This document shows, piece after piece, positions 28,076-39,650 of a DNA stretch of 64,000 bases; the first letter of the stretch is position 1; every line of letters starts with the position of its first letter. The stretch lies in assembly GCA_016802295.1 (NCBI GenBank), contig JAESIW010000020.1, positions 4,379,710 to 4,443,709 of the forward strand. Direction: 5' to 3'. Both the position numbers and the translations under genes were made by a program. The notes under the pieces are model-generated. The model did not search any database. It saw only the letters and a list, made by a program, of their open reading frames with translations, and had not been told where the DNA came from. The DNA comes from Brachionus rotundiformis (lineage: Eukaryota; Rotifera; Eurotatoria; Ploima; Brachionidae).

Positions 28076-28564
28076 GAATGTTATTTTCAACTAGGATAAT
28101 AATATTATTAATAGAATGAAACAAGGTTATATTCAGCTTTGATTAAATTTTGATACTAATTTTTATTTATAAAATTTTGAGCTGTATAAATTGTAAACTT
28201 TTAAACTAATCGATATAGTTATACTTCTATTTTAGACCTAGATTTATAATCTAAATCAGGCATATCATCTCTTTGAACAAAGGTTTCAATGTTTCAATTT
28301 GAAGCTTTAATCTAATGGAATTGATTTATTAAATTATTAAATTCAGCACTAAAATTCCGGCTTTTAACTCGAATGTGATAATATTAGACATGAGCAAGAA
28401 TGGCATTATTTATGATCTTTATTTGAAGATAATTTATCCTTTTTTTTTTCCTTGTTTTAATAACAATTAAAATTATGTTATCTGAAATTTTGTTTTAATT
28501 ATTATGATATTTTTCAAAAATTACTAAAATTATTCAAAATATCAGAAATAAAACAAATATTAAG
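28076..28564. other. Upstream region of RMND1
   Basis: AT-rich; should contain the RMND1 promoter and 5' UTR. No specific site is supportable. Confidence 0.4.
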
Positions 28565-29758
28565 ATGATGAATTTTATCGTCAAGCCTGTTCTAAGATCC
28601 GGATGTTTTTTAAGATCAAGTCTTGACATTCGCAGCACTTTTTTAGAAACTCGTCATGTAATCAAATGTAGATTTTTAATTAGTTCAACATCGAGCTCAT
28701 CCTATCTCAGCAAGCAGCGTCCAAATAAAAAAAAAACCAAAAAAATATCCCAATTGACATCAATACCAACTTTTAAGGTAAAAGCTTATGCCACAGCTGA
28801 TTACTACGATTTGGAAAACATTAAAGTTTCAATTTTAAACTCCGAAGCTTATGAAGCTGTCACAATACCAAATTCAGATGAGGCCGATGAATTTTTATGT
28901 ATAAAACCAAAATACGAGCAAGTTAATGAAATTGAGCATAGGCACATATTTTTTTTCCAAGAAGGTAGCGTTGTGTTCTGGAATCTTTCAAACGAAGAAC
29001 AGCGATTTATTCTGGGATTAATTGAAAAGCATGAAGAAAATACCTATGATAATGAAATTGTTGAAGAAGAGTCAGAAGTAATGAGCTACTCTCGTCTTAA
29101 GTTTTTATTCATGCAAGATAACAAACTGGACGAAGCTGATCCATTGATACCTAATTTGATAAAATTTAAAGGCTCCTATTTTGATGATATGACAACTAAA
29201 CTAATCGATAATCAGATTTATTTTTCTGAATCTGAAGAACATTTGCTAGAAAAATATGCCTTTTCAGATGCGTTAGCACTTTCTGTCAAACTTGGTGTAT
29301 GGGAAAAAAATTTAGAAAAGTTTAGTGAAAAAATTGAGTACATATCTGATGATATGCGACGCGGAAAGAATTTAAAATTAAAATTGGAAGAAATTTTAAA
29401 ATATCTTGGAGAACTGTTTACTATGAGACATGTGGTTAGTTTGCATTCAAATTTTTTAGATACCCCCGATTTTTACTGGGACAGAGAAAAGCTGGAAACA
29501 CTTTATTCTCAGCTTTATTCTCATTTGAGCATTGCTAAACGTACTCGTTTGTATAATGAACGTCTTAACCACTGCATTAATTTAATGGAAATATTAAAAC
29601 AACATCTTACAGAAAAAAATAATACCAGATTGGAATGGATTATAATTGGTCTTATTGCTCTCGAAGTTCTAATCGGACTTGGAGTTTTTAATTTTATAAA
29701 AAAATTTTTTGCTTGTTTAATTGAATATACCAATGATGCTTTCAAAAAAAATAAATAA
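28565..29758 (+). CDS. RMND1: RMND1 (DUF155 family), mitochondrial
   Basis: Single-exon gene, 397 aa, start ATG at 28565 (a second ATG follows at once). RMND1 is an inner-membrane mitochondrial protein needed for mitochondrial translation. The N-terminus (about 60 aa) is rich in Arg, Ser and Lys with few acids, fitting a mitochondrial targeting peptide. The DUF155 core begins near residue 72 (KAYATADYYDLENI) and contains HIFFFQEGSVVFWNL, EKYAFSDALALSVKLGVWE, GELFTMRHVVSL and TPDFYWDREKLE. A C-terminal hydrophobic segment (WIIIGLIALEVLIGLGVF) matches the usual membrane anchor. An AATAAA lies 58 nt past the stop. The absence of introns in an intron-rich neighbourhood is mildly odd; it could be a retrocopy or simply intron loss. 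The frame is undamaged. Confidence 0.93.
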   Translation: MMNFIVKPVLRSGCFLRSSLDIRSTFLETRHVIKCRFLISSTSSSSYLSKQRPNKKKTKKISQLTSIPTFKVKAYATADYYDLENIKVSILNSEAYEAVTIPNSDEADEFLCIKPKYEQVNEIEHRHIFFFQEGSVVFWNLSNEEQRFILGLIEKHEENTYDNEIVEEESEVMSYSRLKFLFMQDNKLDEADPLIPNLIKFKGSYFDDMTTKLIDNQIYFSESEEHLLEKYAFSDALALSVKLGVWEKNLEKFSEKIEYISDDMRRGKNLKLKLEEILKYLGELFTMRHVVSLHSNFLDTPDFYWDREKLETLYSQLYSHLSIAKRTRLYNERLNHCINLMEILKQHLTEKNNTRLEWIIIGLIALEVLIGLGVFNFIKKFFACLIEYTNDAFKKNK

Positions 29759-29816
29759 ATAGATAAAAATAGATAATTTTAACTTGACTTTACATTTGAA
29801 ATTTTTTTGTACTGAG

Positions 29817-29822
29817 AATAAA
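29817..29822 (+). terminator. Poly(A) signal of RMND1
   Basis: AATAAA hexamer 58 nt after the RMND1 stop codon, the expected place for cleavage and polyadenylation. Confidence 0.6.
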
Positions 29823-31081
29823 GTATTGATGTAAAAACCACAGATATTGACACCATTTAAGCAAAGATCTCATAGTCAAGCTAGCCAAATGATTAGTGAC
29901 AATTGCTTGAGAATTTTGCTTTTAAGAACATTTTATAACAAAATTTGAATTTATTTTGATTATAATCTTCATTGACTTCTGAAGTGCCTTTTATAACATA
30001 CACAAGGATTCTTTAGTCTTGATAGGAAATCAAGAAATGAAAGAAGAAGAATAGAAAACTTGATTTACTTTTCTACAAGAAATTTGAGTGAAAAAGATTC
30101 CACATTATAAGAATCCATTCAATATGTTCAAAACTAATTTGGACAAAAGGCTTTACAAAAATTATTTGAATTTAAATTTATTCCAAAAGATTTAAAGTTC
30201 AATCAAAGCGTTTTATTATTACATTACAAATTAAAAAAAAAATTTTAAGTTCATTTGAAATAAAATATATTAAGATTTATTTAATTATCAAATCTATCCA
30301 AAATATCTTTTTATATACATCAAAAAAAAACAATTTTTTTGATATAAGCCGTAGGTGAGTTTTAAAAGCTGATTAGGCGTGATTTTCATCTCAATTAGGT
30401 ACTTAACTTTTAAAAAAATCTTAAGAACGTCCACAAATACTTCAAATATTATTTTTAATTATTTTTAACAGGCAAATATTAAAATCTTACATTTTTATGT
30501 AATTTTTTTGTCAATTGATGTTTCTTAGTTTGTATAATTTGGTTAAAAAAAAATAATAAGTACAAGTCGTGAGTCCTTACTTGACCATAGCTAATTCTTC
30601 AAAATTTATAATAGGATGAGATGAAATCAAAATAATCAATTTGTTTATTAGATATCAAAAATTATGAAAAAGAAGAATATGAGCTTTTAAAATAATATAT
30701 ACATATTTACATGGCAATTTTAATAATAAAGGTAATCAGAAGTTTTCTATAAACGGAAATAAAGTTTAAAAAATTAAAACAAAAAACAAAAATAATTTGA
30801 CAAAAAATTCCATTTTTTTGTTTTTTTGTAAGAACATTCATTTTGCATTCAGTTCGCATTGCTAAAAATCTAATTATAAATTATAAAAATATCTTAGCTT
30901 TAGTCATATTTCAAGCAAAATTTCAACTAAAAGCAATAATATTTTTACATATTCAAATTTATATTTAAATTTTTTTACATAAGTTCATGGAAATATTTCT
31001 TAAATTATCTAAAATTACTAGATAATAAATGAACCTTTATTGAAATTCTGAGTTTGAATAATAATCATTGGTAATTGCCAA
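29823..31081. other. 1.26-kb AT-rich intergenic region
   Basis: Between two plus-strand genes. No exon or RNA gene recognised; presumed MARCHF6 promoter lies at its right end. Confidence 0.5.
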
Positions 31082-34000
31082 ATGGAGAGCGATCAAAACG
31101 ATCCCGTAATCAATTTAGACTCGTCAAATCAAACATCGTCAGAGACCAACAGCTACCTAAACCAAGAAAATGGTACAAAAATTTTAATTTTTAATTATCT
31201 ATTAATTTAAGTTGAATTAAAGATGTAGACATATGTCGAGTGTGTCGTAGTGAAGCCACTATTGACAAGCCCTTATTTTATCCATGTGTTTGTACCGGAA
31301 GCATAAAGTACATACACCAGGAATGGTAAGATTTTGTTTATTTATTATTTAAGTTTATTTTCAATAATTTAATCTATCCAGTTTGGTATTATGGCTAAAA
31401 TATAGCAAAAAAGAATTTTGTGAGCTTTGTAAGCATAAGTTTACCTTTGCTCCAAGTAAATTAAAAAAAAAAATATTTTAAATTGATAAAAGAATTTTTT
31501 ATCATTAAGTTTATGATCCAAATATGCCCAAAAGGCTTCCTGCGAAAGACATTGCAACCGGTCTTTTAAAAAATTTGTTCAAAGCCGTGCAATTTTGGCT
31601 ACATTCTACACTAGTAGCCATATCTTGGTTAATTATAGTGCCACTAACAGCGTGTAGAATCTATCGTTGCTTATTTGCCGGATCAGTTAGTTCCATATTA
31701 ACCTTGCCATTAGATATGCTATCCACAGATAATATAATTGGCGATATTTTGCAAGGGGCTTTTGTGGTTTTGTGCTCACTGGGTGCTTTTATAAGCTTAG
31801 TTTGGCTTCGTGAGCAAATACTGTCAGGTGGTGGCCCAGAGTGGTTGGAAAATATAGGTCCGGATCAAGAAAACCAAAACAACCAAGATCAGAACGATAA
31901 TCAAATTCGACAAAATGAAGTCCAAAATCAAGATCAGGCTGGTGAACGTCCTGCTAATGTCGCCGTAAATGACGAAGAAAATAATCAACAACCTTTTGAG
32001 GCTCCAGAGCAACCAAGACAGCCTGCACAAAATAATGAAGATAACCACTGGAATCCGATGGAATGGGATCGAGCTGCGGAGGATTTGACTTGGGACAGAC
32101 TTTTAGGTCTTGATGGCTCTCTATTGTTCCTAGAGCATGTTTTTTGGGTCATTTCTTTGAACACATTATTTATTTTAGTATTCGCTTTCTGTCCCTATCA
32201 TCTCGGACACTATCTTATCTATGGCCTGAAAATTCATGACTACGTAGAAAAATCCCATTTCGAAGGCTTAATAACCACTCTGATTGGTTATGCTCTTTTA
32301 GCCCAAATATTCATATTTATGTATGTTTTGATGGCAGTTTCTAATTTTTACAGGGCACGAAAGGTAATAGGTCTCTGCTATATTGTGATTAAGGTGGCAC
32401 TTTTGGTCGTCTTCGAGATTTGCGTGTTTCCATTCATTTGCGGTGTATGGATAGATATTTGTTCACTAAAGTTATTCAATACAACTATCAATGATAGACT
32501 GAGCAGTTTTGAAAATTCACCAGGCACTAGTGTATTCATACATTGGTTAGTTGGGATGATTTATGTATTTTATTTTGCCACGTTTGTGTTTTTGTTACGT
32601 GAAGTTCTGCGCTCTGGGTTGCTTTGGTTCTTGAGAAACTTAAACGATCCTGACTTTAATCCAGTACAAGAAATGATCCAATTTCCCGTTTTAAGGCACA
32701 TAAGACGCTTTTTGACATCGGTCACTCTTTTTGGCTTTTCAGTCGTTTTACTGCTTCTAATTCCAATAAAATTAATCACCTATTCACAAGCCAATTTTCC
32801 AAGAGCTATTTTGCCATATAATGTTTCATCTAGCAGCGAGACCCTATCTACTGAATTGTCTATGGAACTTTTGTGGCTCCATGCTGCCTTGCCAGCTCTT
32901 TTGGAACAAAATCATATTCGATCATGGGCAAAAAACATGATAAAAATATGGGCGTTGGGAGTTGCCTGGTTATTGGATCTCAAATCATATTTGCTTGGAG
33001 ATCAGCAAAATACCGACAGCCAACATAATGCAAATAACCAAGCGGATAATAATTTAGTTCCGGCACAAATGGGTCAAAATCCTTTTCAATTTAACGTCGG
33101 TCTAGCTCATCAGGCATTGTTACAGAACAATTCCCAATACACTACTCAGCCATATTCAAGACCAAGTTATTTTAAATTAAGGGTAATCTTAAGTCATTTA
33201 ATAAATCAAAATATTTGTAAATTTCTGATTAGATTATGGCATTAATTGGACTAATGAGTATAAGTCTTTTGCTCTTTAGTATTTCGCTCATAGTGATACC
33301 GGGTATTCAACTTTTTTTTAAATAAAAAAAATCAAAATTTTTATATAAAATCATAACTAAACGTTTTTGAGATAAAATATTCATTTATAGAAAAAACTGA
33401 GGTTATTTTAATAAGTAAAAAATACAATTTTAAAAATTTTAAACTGTGAATTTTACTATATACTGAATAGTAAAAGGAAATATTAACAATAATTTTTTTC
33501 CTTTTATTAACGATTTTAAAAGACAAGTTCTAAAAATTAAGTTAATAAAAAGAATAACAAATAATTATATGGAGTTTTTAATTAATAATTTTAGTTGTGA
33601 ATTTTTTTGATAATTTTTTTATTTCAAGTAACTATCGGAAGATGTATATTATATCAGTTAGTCGGAAGTGATAAGATAAACGATTTATACACTACTGTGA
33701 CAGGTTTTTATTCAATATGGATTACCATTCGACTAACAACAATTTTTTACAATTGGATTCAGATGGGTCTTTATCAATTGTTTAAAAAATTCAAAGAAAG
33801 AATATGGATTGTAAGAATTTAATTTTTTAAATTTTTAATATTCTTGACTAGGTTTTAAGTTAACTTAGTTGTAAACTTTTTTTCAATCAAATTATCTATT
33901 TTGAATTAAAATTTATTAAATGATGAAATATTGAATTATATTTATTAGTTTTTTAAATTTAATTTTTTTTTCTAAGTTTTCTAAAGTGTTCATCGCATTG

Positions 34001-34666
34001 TCGATGATTTTTGGCTTTATACCGATATTGTTCGGACTTTTATTTCAAAAAATTGTTATAAACCCAATCAGCTGCAATTTGGATCAAACTCCAGTGCATT
34101 CAATTTGGCAAATATGGGCACTAGGAGTTTTGTTGACAAAAATATCAACAGCACTTATTCTAATCGGACCTCAATGGACAATAAGAGAGGCAGTTGATAG
34201 AGTAAGTTTATTTTAGGACAAAAAAGATAGATCAATTTTATCAAATAAAAATTAAGATATGTCAAGATGGATTGAGAAATATTAATTTAAAATTTATGTT
34301 TTTGAGACTTATTTATCCAGTAACTGTCTGGTTAGGGTCGGCTTTGGCGATCCCATATGTTATTTCGAGAAGTATTTTTCCAATGATAAGTAATTTTTAA
34401 CAATAAAATGTTTTAATTACAAATTTTGGTTTTATCTTAAAGCAAATGATGAAGAACTTTTAAATAAAGTCGATAAAAGGATCTACTGGACAATTTTGCT
34501 TATTGTCTCATTATCACTATTTTTAACATTTCAAATGAATCAATTCAAGCGTATCTACGAACGAATTCGCAATGATAAATACCTGGTTGGTCAGCGTTTG
34601 ATAAATTTTGAACGAAATTTGGCAAGCTCATCCCAAGGCACTGCAGGTCCTCAAAATTATGATTGA
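31082..34666 (+). CDS. MARCHF6: E3 ubiquitin ligase MARCHF6 (TEB4/Doa10)
   Basis: ER-membrane RING-CH ubiquitin ligase of the ERAD pathway. Nine exons: 31082..31172, 31223..31325, 31382..31455, 31510..33182, 33233..33302, 33629..33810, 33977..34201, 34257..34389, 34443..34666, sum 2775 nt or 924 aa (human is 910). The RING-CH is complete over exons 2-3: DICRVC, YPCVCTGSIKYIHQEC, FCELC. Many hydrophobic membrane segments follow. A Gln/Asn-rich hydrophilic loop lies at 31860-32040, and a second is near 33010-33150. Conserved C-terminal features are LDQTPVHSIWQIWALGVL, PQWTIREAVDR, and the Doa10 end motif RIRNDKYLVGQRLINFER. All junctions are GT-AG and phases agree. Acceptor choices at 33977 and 34257 were made to keep phase and family alignment. 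Confidence 0.95.
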
Positions 34667-34674
34667 ACTCAGAA

Positions 34675-34680
34675 AATAAA
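34675..34680 (+). terminator. Poly(A) signal of MARCHF6
   Basis: AATAAA only 8 nt after the MARCHF6 stop codon, implying a very short 3' UTR if used. Confidence 0.5.
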
Positions 34681-35075
34681 TCATTAATTTTATTTGTTAA
34701 ATTATGTAAAATTGAACTGATTTATAAAAATATTTTTTTGTTTACTAAGTTATCAAAATTTCAGACACCTTTTTCCTTCAAAATTGCTCAATTTAAGATG
34801 AAAATTGATTAAATAATTGACATGTTCAGTTTTACTGACTATATAAATTGAGCATTTATTTAGATGAAAAATTTTGTTGAATAGATTTTTAAAAGATTTG
34901 AATATATTTTTACATAAGATCATCCCGTAAAATTTTAAATAAATTTTTTTATTGAAACTGTAATTTTTTATTAAATTGAACCGTGGTTACAAACGGAATC
35001 AAAATTTGCTCTTTAGTTCATATTAAAATGTTAAATAAAATGTATTAATAGATTTGCTAATTTTGATTGCTAATA

Positions 35076-36183
35076 ATGACAAACAAAACTGTGTTAAATC
35101 TTTACAAGATAATGATCAAAGAATCAAATAAATTTTCTTCGTATAATTTTAGGTAATTTTTAAATATTTAATGACTCAAAATGTGTGTTTTTTTAAACGT
35201 TTTATCTAAATACTAAAATAAGATAGACTTAAAATACAATAACTAAATAATCAAGTTTTTTTTTGATCAATAACATCTTTAAATGAAAATAAATACGTTT
35301 TTTAATGAATAGTACTAAAATTATTTCATTCGGAAAGATTTATTTTCCCAAAAATCTTTAAAAGATTCTTTATTTTTGGATAAATATTATATTTTTTAGA
35401 TATAAAAATCCATTTTTCGAATTAAAAATTAGTTTATTTTAAATATATGATATAAAATTAAAAAAATGATGTTAAATCATATTCAAGCAAGACAATTAAG
35501 ATATTAAATAACTTAAATTTTAAATTGAAAATTTAATAGTTTCAATATCTTTACCATATAAAACACTCGTTTAGTAATTTGAGATGCATAATTTTTAAAA
35601 TTAATTTCCAAAAAAATCAACTTCCATTTAACTCTTAGTAATTAATATTTTTAAAAAATGTATAATTTAGTTTTTATTTGTATCATCTCGTTGACTAAAT
35701 AAAAGACTAAAATCCACTTTGAGATTTATTTAGATTATTAAATTTTATTGATAAAACATAAGATCTTAGATAAATTCTTGTCAAATGTTTTAAATTAAGT
35801 TAATTAATATTTTTATTATCTCTATTGAGTGTTAAAATTTTTGCTACAAAGATGAATAACCTTTTCGCGTTTTAGAGATAAAAGAAAGGCTAATCTCCGA
35901 GAAGCGCATTAAAATTATCTCTTTACGAGATTAAGATAACAAGCTTTAACCTGTGTTTTTATTTTAAGAGAATACGCGAAGCAAAGAATAAAGTATGAGT
36001 TTGAGTCAAACAAATCTGTAAGTGACCCAGCCAAGCAAGCTGAGTTGATCGAAAAGGCCAACAAAAATTTAGATATGATAAAAAGACAAGTAAGAAAGCT
36101 CACGTTCCTTCCTTAAATTATTTTAGGAAAAGATTATAAATATGCAGAATAGAAAAATTAAAATTTATGAATCTGAAATTTAG
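35076..36183 (+). CDS. LYRM4: LYRM4/ISD11, LYR-motif subunit of the mitochondrial Fe-S cluster assembly complex
   Basis: Small three-exon gene, easy to miss because no exon exceeds 121 nt: 35076..35152, 35969..36089, 36127..36183, sum 255 nt or 84 aa (human 91). ISD11 binds and stabilises the cysteine desulfurase NFS1 together with acyl carrier protein. Exon 1 carries the LYR-family motif in the form LNLYKIMIKESNKFSSYNFR, with Lys in place of the Arg of L-Y-R. Exon 2 encodes EYAKQRIKYEFESNKS and then DPAKQAELIEKANKNLDMIK, closely following the human order. The last exon (EKIINMQNRKIKIYESEI) is more divergent. Intron 1 is long for this locus (816 bp); intron 2 is 37 bp. All splice sites are GT-AG and phases agree. 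Confidence 0.88.
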
Positions 36184-36593
36184 CTAAACTTGAGGGATCA
36201 CGCATTCAACTGCTTGTACATTTTAAATTCATATACTGAACTCTGAAACTTAAATTACGTAAGACTCAGCTAATTCAATTCATTCAAAATAATAGAAATT
36301 CAGATTCATAATATGTTGAAATTTAGGATTTAAAATACATAAATATTTTCTATTTAAGGTGCTAATCAGCCAATTGTACCCAGTAGAAAAGCTCGTAATT
36401 GAATAAATTATTCGAATTTAATTAAAATATTATTCATTTAACAAATCAAAACTAGACACGATTGATTCTTTAAACTTTGTTTTTATTTTAAAAAAAAAAA
36501 TTAAAATTTTAAAAATAAAATTTTCTCAATTACCAACTCAAATTGCTTGTTTATCTAAAAGAAACTTTTACTATATAGATAACAATAGTAAAT
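36184..36593. other. Short AT-rich spacer between LYRM4 and ECD
   Basis: No coding block seen. Expected to contain the LYRM4 3' UTR and ECD promoter. Confidence 0.4.
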
Positions 36594-38510
36594 ATGACAG
36601 ATAGTTTTTTAAATAAAGAAAATCAAGCACAAAAAACAAATACAAATGGTATGAGGCAAGAGTGGTTGGAAAATTTAGATGATACTCAAGTTGAGTTTAA
36701 AATTTTCATATCAACTACAAAAAACAACGAAAAAATAGATTCATTATACGAAAAAATGCTCGACTACGTAGAAAGCTTGACAAACAATTATATATGGAAT
36801 AATGAAAAGTTTTATCTTAACAGGCCCATCAGTACTCTGTCCCAGCCTGAATACATGCACAACATTGAGCAAAATCCCATAGACTACACTTGCTACGGAT
36901 GCGTAGACTTCGGCGACAACATAAAAGACGAATGGTACATTGTCTACCTTTTACACAAGCTAACATCCAAATTCGAGGGCCAAATAGCGGTCAAAGTAAA
37001 CGACTCGGATGGCGAGTTTCTGCTCATTCACTCAGCCAACTACCTGCCAGACTGGGCCTCGAGTGCTGCTGACAATTGCATGGACAACCGAGTCTTCATC
37101 TACAATGGTAAACTGCACATAATTCCACCAGCTACTAGTCCAGCACAAATAACCTACATGCCAGCGTTCGGCTCCATCAAAAACAGCCTTCATGGTGCTA
37201 AGTGTGTGTTTGATTTTCCGTCAGTGACCAAAGCTGGCGACCTTATCCAAGAATGCATACAAAAACAAATAAATATCTTCGAACCAGAAGTTTTGGCAAA
37301 GAATTTATTCCATCGAGCCACATGTCTCATACCAGCCAAATTAGCCTGGCTTCTTAAGAACAACCCAGGACTAGTTAGCTCGGCTATCAATCGATTCTAC
37401 GAAAAGGATCCTAAAGATCTAAAGCTATGCAATACTTTAAGTATGTTTAAACCCGTTGATTTAGTCAATTACCGAGTACAATTTACCAAACATTTGTATG
37501 GAAAATTAAAGTATGTTGATTATAGGCCTGAGAAACGCCAAAATTGGCCCAGCTTTGCCGAGACCAAAAATCCCAATGAACAACTGCTGAACAGTATAAA
37601 CAAGGAGCGAAGCATTTTGGGACACAAATTGACATGTGCATTTGAGATTATATCCAAACAATTGATTAACGATCCGCTTGGGGACAAGTCATTTGAAGCC
37701 TATGTGAGAAGGCTGAAAAATTTTGGCTATTTTAAGGACTTTTTGGAAAATTCAAAAAATTATAAAGAACTAATGGAAAAGGCCAAAGAAAACTATGAAA
37801 ACGATGGCTCACATTTCGAGTCAAATGTGTCCGAAAAGAAAAATTTGGATAACCTGATTGACAGTTTTTATTTGGATAATATAATAAATCAAGACTATGT
37901 GGTTAAGATTAAAGAAGAAATAACCAATGTACAAGAGAAAGAGACAGATGATAGCGATGAGTGGTTATGTGTCGAAGCGCCACAGTTGGATGATTATTTG
38001 GAAATGTACGCTCGAGGTGATGTTGGTTCAACTTATGATTTTCGCATAATTTCAAATGCATTTAAAAATTTTATCCACAAACCATCAAAAAAAAAGGAGG
38101 ACTTATTGGACGGAGTTGACTACAAGTCAATTGAAAAAGATAAATGCGAGAAGTTAATTGATTTTAATGCAGAATCAGTTCAAGATAATATAAGCGAAAT
38201 TTTAAAGATAAAAAGTGACGAGGAAAAATCAGATGATAATGATGATAGTGATGAGACAGACTCGTTTTATGAAATTGGTGACGATGCTCTAGAAGATGAA
38301 GATTTGGAAGACGAGGGTGAGGAGAGTTTGAAGGGATATATGAAGTCAATGGATAACGAGCTTAAAGGAGTGAAAAATTTATCTCGTTCGGAAAAATCTG
38401 ACGATCTGGATATTGATCTAAATTTAGTATCTAACGCACTGGAGTCTTATTCATCTCAGCTAGGCTTAAGTGGACCGGTTTCAAATATTCTTAAATCTCT
38501 CGGTCTTTAG
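36594..38510 (+). CDS. ECD: Protein ecdysoneless homolog (ECD/SGT1)
   Basis: Intronless 638-aa frame. ECD proteins act in pre-mRNA splicing (Prp8 stability), cell-cycle control and, in flies, ecdysteroid production; they shuttle between cytoplasm and nucleus. The conserved N-terminal block is present: YGCVDFGDNIKDEWYIVYLL, DSDGEFLLIHSANYLPDW and NRVFIYNGKLHIIPP. Further family segments cover about residues 200-330. The C-terminal third is highly acidic with Asp/Ser runs (residues 540-590, for example DDNDDSDETDSF), as in other ECD proteins, where phospho-serines in this region bind R2TP. Codon use in the first 900 nt is GC-richer than the surroundings. Start chosen at the first ATG. Confidence 0.93.
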   Translation: MTDSFLNKENQAQKTNTNGMRQEWLENLDDTQVEFKIFISTTKNNEKIDSLYEKMLDYVESLTNNYIWNNEKFYLNRPISTLSQPEYMHNIEQNPIDYTCYGCVDFGDNIKDEWYIVYLLHKLTSKFEGQIAVKVNDSDGEFLLIHSANYLPDWASSAADNCMDNRVFIYNGKLHIIPPATSPAQITYMPAFGSIKNSLHGAKCVFDFPSVTKAGDLIQECIQKQINIFEPEVLAKNLFHRATCLIPAKLAWLLKNNPGLVSSAINRFYEKDPKDLKLCNTLSMFKPVDLVNYRVQFTKHLYGKLKYVDYRPEKRQNWPSFAETKNPNEQLLNSINKERSILGHKLTCAFEIISKQLINDPLGDKSFEAYVRRLKNFGYFKDFLENSKNYKELMEKAKENYENDGSHFESNVSEKKNLDNLIDSFYLDNIINQDYVVKIKEEITNVQEKETDDSDEWLCVEAPQLDDYLEMYARGDVGSTYDFRIISNAFKNFIHKPSKKKEDLLDGVDYKSIEKDKCEKLIDFNAESVQDNISEILKIKSDEEKSDDNDDSDETDSFYEIGDDALEDEDLEDEGEESLKGYMKSMDNELKGVKNLSRSEKSDDLDIDLNLVSNALESYSSQLGLSGPVSNILKSLGL

Positions 38511-38579
38511 CCAGAACCAAAAAAAGTTTTTTTTTTAATTATTTTTGTTAATTCAATTTAAGAATTAGACAATTTTTTA

Positions 38580-38585
38580 AATAAA
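38580..38585 (+). terminator. Poly(A) signal of ECD
   Basis: AATAAA 69 nt past the ECD stop, followed by further A-rich sequence. Confidence 0.5.
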
Positions 38586-39650
38586 ATTGTAAAGATAAAT
38601 AAAAAATAATCATATTTTCTATGTAAATAAATAAATTTATTTGAGCACGCTTCTTGGTTGAATTCAAATTTTTAGTTTTTCAATTTATTATTCCTACCTG
38701 AAGTCTATTCTTAAAAAACTGAATAGTAACATATTTTTAAAAAATTAATTGGAATTACAATTAAAATTATTCAATGTCAATATGGCCAATTTAATAATTG
38801 TGAGCTTTTTGTTCAAATGGAGTTAAAATGAAATGTATTTAATGATGTCTATATGTAGTTTTTAAGATAATTTTTTAAAACTGTTTCAATTCTTTTAGAT
38901 GATTTAAAAAATTATTAATATACAACAAAACTAAAATTCTTTAATTGAATTTTAAAGCTTAAAAAAATATATATTAATTAATCTTTTAAATTTAGACAAG
39001 TTAAACTATTTAATTCATTTATTTATTATTATTGTTTCATTTTTATTCAAAAACATTATTTTTTTTTTTAAACTGAAAAAAAAATTGAAATTTTGCCTGA
39101 AAGAAAGGACTAAGTTCCGTGTCGAACTGCCTTATACCCTAAACCCTACCCTTATGTTATTTAAAGTATAACATAACCATTACCTAACCCTAAGTGTTAT
39201 TATTAATTAAGCATTTTTATGATCAATTTAGAAAGTTTTACCAAAAGGCTTTCAAAAAGAATACTAATAAGGTTATTAGACTAAATTATTTAACAGATAA
39301 CTTTAAAAAGTTAAATTTGATAGTTTAAACTAAAAACGAAAAATCAAAATTATTAAAAGTTAAACTGTTAAAAATTTAATCGTAAAATCTATCAATCGAA
39401 AAATTTGAAAAAAACTTTCCTTGTTAAAACAAGTTTTTAACATAAACACAGCCTAAAATATAACTGTGTATGAGTATTATTTGACTTAAAAAAAAAATTT
39501 AAATAAAAAATTTATCTTATTAATTTTATTAAGTTTAAAACGATTTAAATAAATTTCTCGACAGAAATATGAGTTACAAAATAAGTAATGATATCAAATA
39601 TCGATTAAATGGCGATCGGTAATTTAATATTGGTCATTGGTGATCACTAA
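38586..39650. other. Intergenic region between convergent ECD and PSMA5
   Basis: AT-rich. Holds a short telomere-like CCCTAA-variant patch with an internal hairpin (39133-39200), listed separately. No coding block seen. Confidence 0.5.
39133..39200. repeat. Telomere-like patch flanking a 9-bp inverted repeat
   Basis: CCCTAA-type variants occur at about 39136-39152 (taccctaaaccctaccc) and about 39182-39192 (acctaaccctaa). Between them is a perfect 9-bp inverted repeat, ttatgttat at 39152-39160 and ataacataa at 39168-39176, with a 7-nt spacer. Too short to be a functional telomere. Confidence 0.5.
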
